Below, in pieces: positions 1 through 4,986 of a stretch of 5,491 bases of DNA; positions within the stretch are counted from its first letter, which is position 1; each line of letters begins with the position of its first letter. The notes below the pieces were generated by a model. That model saw only the letters and a list, made by a program, of their open reading frames with translations, was not told where the DNA came from and did no database searches. A program made the position numbers and the translations under genes. Source of the stretch: Candidatus Delongbacteria bacterium (lineage in GTDB: Bacteria; UBA4055); assembly GCA_013139625.1 (NCBI GenBank), contig WTAK01000077.1:1-5491 (forward strand), written 5' to 3'.

Positions 1-396
1 TTTACGATTAGTCAGCCTCATAATAAGGCGAATTTGTGACCAATTCAATTGTGCGAACACTGTTCTCATAATTGTGGATTCTGATTGTGCGAACGTTGTT
101 CGCATATTCTCAATATCTGGAAAAACAAAATAAAATTGTCTATATTCCCAAATGCTTCTGCTAGAAAATCCTTTCCCAAATTTTGAAGTTAATTCTTTTG
201 ATAAAGTTTTTATAATTTGTTTTCCATATTCTGCTCGTTCTTTTCCTTTTTGCTCTTCTTCTACAATTCTTTTACCAACTAACCAATATGCCTGCACCAT
301 TGCAGAATTTATAGCTCTGTAAGCATTATTCCGTGCTTGCTCAAGAATACCCTTTACATCTGCAACAAAATTATTATCACTATTTTTTATCTTCAT
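1..396 (-). CDS. DUF1016/YhcG-family PDDEXK nuclease, N-terminal part (partial, runs off left edge)
   Basis: The frame is open from an ATG at 396 to the left edge, giving the first 132 residues. They match my recollection of the DUF1016 N-terminal domain: NNAYRAINSAMVQAYWLVGKRIVEEEQ (split here as NNAYRAINSAM and VQAYWLVGKRIVEEEQ, residues 23-49), RAEYGKQIIKTLSKELTSKFG (in part, about 54-73), FSSRSIWEYRQFYFVFP (77-93) and LNWSQIRLIMRL (117-128). Full-length members are about 350 aa, with a C-terminal PDDEXK nuclease domain that is not visible here. The family is thought to act on DNA and often sits near restriction-modification or mobile genes; its exact role is poorly known. GGAG at 406-403 is 6 nt before the ATG and supports this start. 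A linker at residues 98-116 contains a near-duplicated MRTxFAQ unit. The gene follows the aro operon on the same strand but has its own candidate promoter. Family assignment is from motif memory. Confidence 0.85.
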   Translation of the reverse strand, partial: MKIKNSDNNFVADVKGILEQARNNAYRAINSAMVQAYWLVGKRIVEEEQKGKERAEYGKQIIKTLSKELTSKFGKGFSSRSIWEYRQFYFVFPDIENMRTTFAQSESTIMRTVFAQLNWSQIRLIMRLTNRK

Positions 397-425
397 GCCT
401 ATCTCCGTTGTATTATCATTATTCA

Positions 426-454
426 ATAACAATATACAACGAGCAAAGTGTCAA
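426..454 (-). promoter_or_regulatory. Candidate sigma70-type promoter of the DUF1016 gene
   Basis: On the minus strand a perfect TTGACA (454-449) is followed after 17 nt by TGTTAT (431-426, 4 of 6 to TATAAT). Transcription would start near 419, leaving a leader of about 23 nt with the Shine-Dalgarno at 406-403. The -35 lies inside the right-hand dyad at 443-469, so a protein binding the dyad would compete with RNA polymerase. A second possible -10 (GATAAT) lies closer to the gene, so the exact element is uncertain. No start-site data are available. Confidence 0.4.
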
Positions 455-477
455 ATAGTGACCCTTTGCTTTTTTTC
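443..477 (+). terminator. Hairpin plus T-run: orphan plus-strand terminator or operator dyad
   Basis: The arms GCAAAGTGTCA (443-453) and TGACCCTTTGC (459-469) pair over 11 positions with one mismatch and a 5-nt loop. Seven T (470-476) follow on the plus strand. This is the form of a Rho-independent terminator reading rightward, but no plus-strand gene ends to its left. Read on the minus strand the hairpin has an A-tract before it and no U-run after it, so it is a poor terminator for the aro operon. It may block antisense transcription or act as an operator. Confidence 0.45.
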
Positions 478-499
478 TTAATATATTTTTTGGATATGA

Positions 500-547
500 A
501 TAAAAAAATAAAAATCTTTTCTCTGTGTCTCCGTGCCTCTGTGAGAA
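500..547 (-). terminator. Weak candidate terminator of the aro operon
   Basis: Three nt past the aroC stop codon the minus strand has TTCTC (547-543) and its complement GAGAA (523-519) separated by 19 nt, followed by a T-rich tract with runs of five and seven T (about 514-501). The stem is only 5 bp and the loop is long, so this is weak as a Rho-independent terminator. It is the only U-rich hairpin seen in the right orientation after aroC. Confidence 0.25.
519..547. repeat. Triple 8-bp CACAGAG-type intergenic repeat
   Basis: The plus strand reads CTCTGTGT, CTCCGTGC and CTCTGTGA in succession (521-544), an 8-bp unit three times; on the minus strand this is a CACAGAG/CACGGAG series. The ends TTCTC/GAGAA are inverted. 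From memory, very similar CACAGAG-rich strings recur in intergenic DNA of many unrelated environmental bacteria and produce spurious ORFs containing HRDTE-like peptides. The copy starts right after the aroC stop codon. That it is a member of a dispersed family is inference from its appearance. Confidence 0.6.
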
Positions 548-549
548 CC

Positions 550-1518
550 CTATTTTCTCAAAAACAAATCCGCCAGTACGATCGCAGCAGCGTTTTCCAC
601 AATGATCGGTGTCCTCAATGCAAAACAAGTATCATGCCTGCCTTCAATAACTAGGTCGGTCATTTCTTTGGTTTTAAAATTAAATGTTCTCTGTGTTTTC
701 CCAATACTCGAAGTAGGCTTAACAACAACTCTGAAAACGATCTCATTCCCATTAGATATTCCACCATTGATCCCACCTGCATTATTTGTAGCTGTAGTAC
801 CTTTAGTATCAATGAAAACATCATTACACTCAGATCCTTTCATCTTTGCAACTTCAAAACCCGCACCGAATTCAATTCCTTTTATGCCCGGTATAGAGAA
901 CATAATATGCGACAGCATACTTTCAACTGAATCAAAGAACGGCTCTCCAAATCCTATTGGAATATTAGAGATCCGACATTCAATAATTCCACCTACGGAG
1001 TCATTTTCTTTGATAGCATCCTCAACTGCTTTGTCAAAGTCTTTACTTCCGCCAACTTCGATCAAACAAGTACTAAATTTTACATCAGGAATTATCTTCT
1101 TAGCAATAACTCCGGCAGCCACAATAGGCAATGTCATCCTGCCTGAAGATTGACCTCCACCTCTTTGATCACTTTGACCTTTGTACTTAATTTTACCGGT
1201 TAAGTCAGCATGACCGGGTCTAGGAATATCATTGAACTTATCATAATCTTTAGAACGGATATTTTTATTTTCAAATGAAATTGAGATAGTATTACCTGTA
1301 GTTTTACCATCTGATATACCACTTGAAATTTGTGGGACATCACTTTCGATTCTCTGAGTAGTACCTACTTTTCCACTTTTTCTTTTTAAAATATCTGCAG
1401 AAAAATCATTTTCAGTAATAGCTATACCTGCAGGGCAACCATCGATATCAACGCCCACGGTTTTACCATGAGATGAACCACTGATCGTAATTTTAAATTT
1501 ATTTCCAAATGTATTCAT
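550..1518 (-). CDS. aroC: Chorismate synthase
   Basis: Chorismate synthase converts 5-enolpyruvylshikimate-3-phosphate to chorismate by trans-1,4 elimination of phosphate, using reduced FMN, in the cytosol. The 322-aa product starts MNTFGNKFKIT and shows the family landmarks in order: GSSHG with His17, DGCPAGI (26-32), RPGHAD with His103, RGGGQSSGR (119-127), GFGEPFFD (189-196), NNAGGINGGISNG (245-257), KPTSSI (267-272) and GRHD (293-296). It is shorter than the usual 350-390 aa because the variable loop around 150-175 is compact and the C-terminal tail stops at LADLFLRK. GESHG is changed to GSSHG; both catalytic histidines are kept. A GTG at 1542 would add MFDWKGIK, but the ATG at 1518 has a good Shine-Dalgarno and gives the normal N-terminus. 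It is the last aro gene of the operon, 41 nt after aroA. Confidence 0.96.
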   Translation of the reverse strand: MNTFGNKFKITISGSSHGKTVGVDIDGCPAGIAITENDFSADILKRKSGKVGTTQRIESDVPQISSGISDGKTTGNTISISFENKNIRSKDYDKFNDIPRPGHADLTGKIKYKGQSDQRGGGQSSGRMTLPIVAAGVIAKKIIPDVKFSTCLIEVGGSKDFDKAVEDAIKENDSVGGIIECRISNIPIGFGEPFFDSVESMLSHIMFSIPGIKGIEFGAGFEVAKMKGSECNDVFIDTKGTTATNNAGGINGGISNGNEIVFRVVVKPTSSIGKTQRTFNFKTKEMTDLVIEGRHDTCFALRTPIIVENAAAIVLADLFLRK

Positions 1519-1524
1519 TTTAAT

Positions 1525-1532
1525 TCCCTTCC
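1525..1532 (-). promoter_or_regulatory. Shine-Dalgarno of aroC (decides the start)
   Basis: The minus strand reads GGAAGGGA at 1532-1525, 6 nt before the ATG at 1518. It excludes the in-frame GTG at 1542, which lies upstream of it inside the intergenic hairpin. Confidence 0.75.
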
Positions 1533-1533
1533 A

Positions 1534-1553
1534 GTCGAACACTTGGGTTCGAC
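1534..1553 (-). other. Perfect 7-bp hairpin in the aroA-aroC junction
   Basis: On the minus strand GTCGAAC (1553-1547) and GTTCGAC (1540-1534) are exact inverted repeats around a 6-nt loop, with one possible further G-U pair. The stem lies between the aroA stop (1562-1560) and the aroC Shine-Dalgarno, 1 nt from the latter. No T-run follows, so it is not a standard terminator. A competing small stem GGGT-CGA-ACCC (1555-1545) overlaps it. It could affect aroC translation or mRNA processing; that is inference. Confidence 0.5.
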
Positions 1554-1559
1554 CCTACG

Positions 1560-2687
1560 TTAATTATCAATTAAATTTTCAAAATCGTTGAAAAAATTCT
1601 TATATGATTTACTTACGCATTCTGCGTTTTTGATACTTACTCCTTTCTCAGATATAAGACCTACAATAGCTCCTGCCATTGCTATCCTATGATCATTATG
1701 ACTATCTATTTCTCCACCAATAATATTGCCACCTTTGATAATCATTTCATCATCTATGATCGAAATATTTACTCCAAGTTTAGTAAATTCTTTCAGCAAC
1801 ACCTCAGCCCTATTACTTTCTTTATATTTCAACCTTGAAACACCTTGAATTCTGCTAACTCCGTTACAAGCTGAAGCTAAAACAACCAGAGGTGGAAACA
1901 AGTCCGGTGAATCTGTTGCATCGTAAGTAAATGCTTGAAGTTTCTCTTTAGATACAAGAATTGTGTTTTCTCTGACCACAACATTTGCCCCGACAGACCT
2001 AACAATGTCCAAGATATTCTTATCAGGTTGATTAGAGTTTACATTCATGTCCAGTATTTCAACGTTACCCGCAATAGCTCCTGCTACGATAAAGTTACTC
2101 GCGCTACTCCAATCATTTTCAATTATAATTTTCTCAGCAGAATAGTTTTGACCACCTTTAATAATGAATTTTTTATAGTTTTTATTCTTGATCTCTACTC
2201 CAAAACTCTCTAAGACCTCTAAAGTCATATCAATATAAGGTTTACTCTTTAAATCTCTAACATTTACCATAGAATCCTCTTTTACCAATGGAAGTGCCAT
2301 TAAAAGCCCTGTTAAGAACTGAGAACTGATAGATCCATCAATATCATAAACACCTCCTCTCAAAGGTTTCTCAATATCGATTGTAGGCCTACCTTTCAGT
2401 GTGCCTTCTGTGATAATCCTAAATTCCTTATCCTGTAAAGCTAATATCGGAGTAAACATCCTCAGAGCCAACCCTGACTCTCCAAAATTCAATTCATTAA
2501 CTACATCTGACCTTAACTCCTCTACGATCCTGAATGCGACATCAGAATCATCACAAGTAGAATTATATATTAACATTGTCTCTGTATTTGATAGAAATGA
2601 GGCTGCAATTGATCTTTGCAACATTGACTTAGATGATGGCGGCGTTATTTTTCCTGATACTTTTGAATTAGCTATAAATTTATTCAT
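1560..2687 (-). CDS. aroA: 3-phosphoshikimate 1-carboxyvinyltransferase (EPSP synthase)
   Basis: EPSP synthase transfers the enolpyruvyl group of phosphoenolpyruvate to shikimate 3-phosphate. From the ATG at 2687 the protein has 375 aa. Visible landmarks are SKSMLQR (19-25; equivalents of E. coli K22 and R27), ESGLALR (70-76; R100), GRP (99-101; R124), SSQ (121-123), SKPYID (148-153), DSPD (259-262; catalytic D313), KESNR (289-293; E341 and R344), NDHR (331-334; R386) and SKSY (359-362; K411). The active site therefore looks complete. The protein is about 50 aa shorter than E. coli AroA because two segments are missing, before ESGL and between GRP and SSQ. The aroD stop TAG is followed directly by TTG-ATG; a TTG start at 2690 would add one residue. 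No close Shine-Dalgarno is seen, so translation is probably coupled to aroD. Confidence 0.95.
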   Translation of the reverse strand: MNKFIANSKVSGKITPPSSKSMLQRSIAASFLSNTETMLIYNSTCDDSDVAFRIVEELRSDVVNELNFGESGLALRMFTPILALQDKEFRIITEGTLKGRPTIDIEKPLRGGVYDIDGSISSQFLTGLLMALPLVKEDSMVNVRDLKSKPYIDMTLEVLESFGVEIKNKNYKKFIIKGGQNYSAEKIIIENDWSSASNFIVAGAIAGNVEILDMNVNSNQPDKNILDIVRSVGANVVVRENTILVSKEKLQAFTYDATDSPDLFPPLVVLASACNGVSRIQGVSRLKYKESNRAEVLLKEFTKLGVNISIIDDEMIIKGGNIIGGEIDSHNDHRIAMAGAIVGLISEKGVSIKNAECVSKSYKNFFNDFENLIDN

Positions 2688-2690
2688 CAA

Positions 2691-3323
2691 CTATGATATT
2701 AAATTAATTATCTCTTTCATTTTTTCTGCACTGAACTGACCTTCAGCTGTTCTTTTTCTATCCTTTGGATATACGTAAGTAAACGGAGCACCTAAGAATG
2801 GTGCTGCAACCCTGGAGATCTTTCCCAATTTGCCCATTCCAAGTGCAATAATATCTTTTTTAAGATTATATAAAGACATTATATTTGCATTGTCTTCATT
2901 GGAATTAACCTTACAAACGATCTTGGCTATATCAGCATTACTATCAAAGCATCTGTTGATTATGTCTATCATATTCTCTCTATTCGGGCACTTTTCGTAG
3001 TTATGATAAGAAACGATAACCTTACATCCTACCATTTTTGCGGCGTTTATCATATACTCTCTCAAATCATGATCACAGGTAAGATTCAGATCTACATACT
3101 TTGCACCGAAGTCTATTGCCTTTCTCATTATGTATTTTCTCTCAGAATCATCAAACTTCCCTTCTCTGCAAGTTGCAATAAGGTTCGCTCCAGAGGTAAA
3201 TATCTTTTCAATCTCTTCCTCTGTGTAAATATTCAGATCCAATCTAATCTCAGCCAATTCAGCATCTTTAATGATCTCTAAACATTCTTCAACCGTTGCT
3301 TTTCCAACACTTAAACACATCAT
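2691..3323 (-). CDS. aroD: 3-dehydroquinate dehydratase, type I
   Basis: Type I dehydroquinase dehydrates 3-dehydroquinate to 3-dehydroshikimate through a Schiff base in a TIM barrel. The 210-aa protein fits the type I family: EIRLD (25-29; substrate-binding E46 and R48 of E. coli), CREGKF (52-57; R82), VSYHNY (104-109; catalytic H143 is His107), DIAKI (131-135; Schiff-base K170 is Lys134), MGKLGKISR (163-171; R213) and AEGQFS (193-198; Q236). The expected Glu86 in the DxEL strand is Asn80 (YVDLNL, confirmed from the codon AAT). The protein is shorter than E. coli AroD (252 aa), mainly at the N-terminus, as in other compact homologues. Two ATGs are adjacent (3323 and 3320); AGGTG lies 5 and 8 nt before them, so either could start. 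It lies 18 nt after aroB and abuts aroA. Confidence 0.93.
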   Translation of the reverse strand: MMCLSVGKATVEECLEIIKDAELAEIRLDLNIYTEEEIEKIFTSGANLIATCREGKFDDSERKYIMRKAIDFGAKYVDLNLTCDHDLREYMINAAKMVGCKVIVSYHNYEKCPNRENMIDIINRCFDSNADIAKIVCKVNSNEDNANIMSLYNLKKDIIALGMGKLGKISRVAAPFLGAPFTYVYPKDRKRTAEGQFSAEKMKEIINLIS

Positions 3324-3341
3324 AGTAACACCTATCGTTTC

Positions 3342-4400
3342 TTAATCAACATTGCCTAATAACAATTGTTGTTTACAAACAGAAGTAAACAACTTTTCCA
3401 ACTCATCCAAATCAACCTTTTCAATAATAGCTTTACCGAGTTCTTTGATCAGAATAAAATTCAAACCATCTTTTTCATTCTTCTTATCAAATTTTATTAC
3501 TTCTATTATCTTACCAATATCTTTTGGTAGATCAGTCGGCAACCCATATTTTTTTAACAGCTTCTCAATTTGAATAAATACGTTGATGTTAATATAACCT
3601 TTTTCTACCGAAATTCCTAATGCTGCAACCATTCCAATGCTTATTGCTTCTCCGTGAGTAAGGTCTTCCGCAAGCTCTATCGCGTGCCCAACAGTGTGAC
3701 CGAAATTTAATATTCTTCTTAATTCCGATTCACGTTCATCGATAGAAACGATCTTAGATTTCACACAGATGGAATTATATATCAATTTTTCTAATGTTTC
3801 CTGATCTAGAGATATTATCTTTTCATATTCTTCATCTAATTGTTCTAATATTGATGGATCTCCTATCACTCCATGCTTAATCATTTCTGCTAATCCTGAT
3901 CTAAATTCTCTTCCGGGTAATGTCTTTAGCATAGAAATATCACAGATAACAAATTCAGGCTGATTGAATACTCCGATAACATTCTTTAGACCTTTAAAAT
4001 TAACTCCGTTCTTTCCACCCACACTTGCATCGACCTGACCGAGTAATGTAGTTGAAACAAATCCAAATTCAACACCTCTGAGATAAATAGAGGATACAAA
4101 ACCGGCAATGTCAGTTACAACTCCTCCACCAACTCCAAGTATGAAACTTTTTCTATCAGCTTTGAATTCTATGAGTTTTTCTATGATGTATTCAATTGTT
4201 TGCAGTGTTTTTATTTTTTCACCGGTGCCAATGACTATTGTTTTCAAGCCTTCAAATTGCTTTTCATAAAGTTTGAACACATTCTCATCAGTGATCACGA
4301 TAGTTCTATCAATATCAATATAATTTTTGATATTAGTAAATTCTTCTCCGATTATGATCTTCGAAATTTTATCTTTTGTATTGAGTGAAATTGTTTGCAT
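3342..4400 (-). CDS. aroB: 3-dehydroquinate synthase
   Basis: AroB makes 3-dehydroquinate from DAHP, using NAD+ as a recycled cofactor and a divalent metal, usually zinc. The 352-aa length is normal. The N-terminal half carries the NAD-binding region with GVGGGVVTDIAGF (89-101) and YLRG (106-109), then STTLLGQVDASVGGKNGVN (116-134) and NVIGVFNQP (140-148). The C-terminal metal-binding half has AEMIKHG (171-177; ligand Glu172), LNFGHTVGHAIE (231-242; ligand His235) and THGEA (248-252; ligand His249). GGKNGVN replaces the more common GGKTGIN, a variant I associate with several Bacteroidota-like and clostridial homologues. The ATG at 4400 is only 3 nt after the nitroreductase stop, with a weak GGA 6 nt upstream, so translation is probably coupled. 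All metal ligands are present, so activity is expected. Confidence 0.96.
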   Translation of the reverse strand: MQTISLNTKDKISKIIIGEEFTNIKNYIDIDRTIVITDENVFKLYEKQFEGLKTIVIGTGEKIKTLQTIEYIIEKLIEFKADRKSFILGVGGGVVTDIAGFVSSIYLRGVEFGFVSTTLLGQVDASVGGKNGVNFKGLKNVIGVFNQPEFVICDISMLKTLPGREFRSGLAEMIKHGVIGDPSILEQLDEEYEKIISLDQETLEKLIYNSICVKSKIVSIDERESELRRILNFGHTVGHAIELAEDLTHGEAISIGMVAALGISVEKGYININVFIQIEKLLKKYGLPTDLPKDIGKIIEVIKFDKKNEKDGLNFILIKELGKAIIEKVDLDELEKLFTSVCKQQLLLGNVD

Positions 4401-4403
4401 TGA

Positions 4404-4970
4404 TTATCCAATAATTATTTCATCCAACGAACGTTTAGGCACGTGATGAACCTGATCCTCATCTCTCCAATACTTAACATCATCATCTTTTATAGGATCA
4501 AGAGATATGATCTCCTTTGGTTTTCCGATAGCAACAACGAGTAATATTTTCAGATATTCTGCTATGTTAAGATTCTCTCTTAACTTAATTCTATCTATTG
4601 CACCGAACATACAACCACCAAGACTTTTTTCGGTAGCACCAAGAAGAATACTATGAGCTGCAATACCGTGATCAACACCACCGACCAGACCGATATTTGT
4701 ATCTTCCATAATAACGACAAATCCGGTAGGTTTCTCACCGTCCTCAGGGCCATCCCAATCTTTAAGATCTCCTGCCCATGTCAAACATTCAAATACTTTA
4801 GAATTTTTCGGTTCTTCGAATGATAGAATGAATTTCAAAGGTTGCTTATTCGTACCTGAAGGTGAAAGCCTTGCAAGATCAACAAATTCCCTGAGAGTAT
4901 CTTCCGATACTTTTTCTTCCTGATAGAATCTTCTATAGCTACGATTTGTTTTTATTAGATCCTTTAACAT
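4404..4970 (-). CDS. Nitroreductase-family FMN flavoprotein
   Basis: The 188-aa product is a member of the nitroreductase superfamily: small, usually dimeric FMN proteins that reduce nitroaromatics, quinones or other acceptors with NAD(P)H. FMN-binding landmarks are NRSYRRF (9-15), SPSGTNKQPLKF (36-47) and GATEKSLGGCMFG (111-123), followed by the core strand LLVVAIGKP (143-151). The tail KYWRDEDQVHHVPKRSLDEI (166-185 is given as its limits) is typical of an anaerobe-associated subgroup that I recognise but cannot tie to a substrate. The ATG at 4970 has a strong AGGAG (4981-4977) 6 nt upstream. The gene starts 16 nt after the rsmI-like stop and ends 3 nt before aroB. No role in the shikimate pathway is known for the family. 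Its place in the operon suggests shared expression only. Confidence 0.88.
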   Translation of the reverse strand: MLKDLIKTNRSYRRFYQEEKVSEDTLREFVDLARLSPSGTNKQPLKFILSFEEPKNSKVFECLTWAGDLKDWDGPEDGEKPTGFVVIMEDTNIGLVGGVDHGIAAHSILLGATEKSLGGCMFGAIDRIKLRENLNIAEYLKILLVVAIGKPKEIISLDPIKDDDVKYWRDEDQVHHVPKRSLDEIIIG

Positions 4971-4986
4971 ATTAATCTCCTAAATT

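Noticed and set aside
88..104. TGCGAAC-GTT-GTTCGCA inverted repeat resembling a CGAAC-N4-GTTCG LexA box
   Set aside because: The spacer is 3 nt, not 4, the site is inside the nuclease coding frame far from a promoter, and it is explained by the RTTFA codons in the duplicated linker.
419..654. Short open frames on both strands across the aroC 3' end and the intergenic region
   Set aside because: They read through the CACAGAG-type repeat (giving an HGDTE-like peptide) and the aroC tail, and show no protein family features.
602..1153. Plus-strand open frame of 183 codons opposite aroC
   Set aside because: It is fully antisense to a well-supported chorismate synthase gene, has no family motifs, and has the Ser/Ile/Pro-rich look of a shadow frame.
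1540..1542. GTG at 1542 as the aroC start
   Set aside because: It would add eight residues not found in the family and lies upstream of the Shine-Dalgarno that serves the ATG at 1518.
1537..1550. CGAAC...GTTCG palindrome as a LexA-type operator in front of aroC
   Set aside because: The spacer is 6 nt instead of 4, and there is no promoter motif around it; a junction hairpin is the simpler reading.
1541..1560. GGGTTCGACCC on the plus strand resembling a tRNA T-arm or an attachment site
   Set aside because: The flanks do not form a 5-bp T-stem with a 7-nt loop, and no acceptor or anticodon arm is present nearby.
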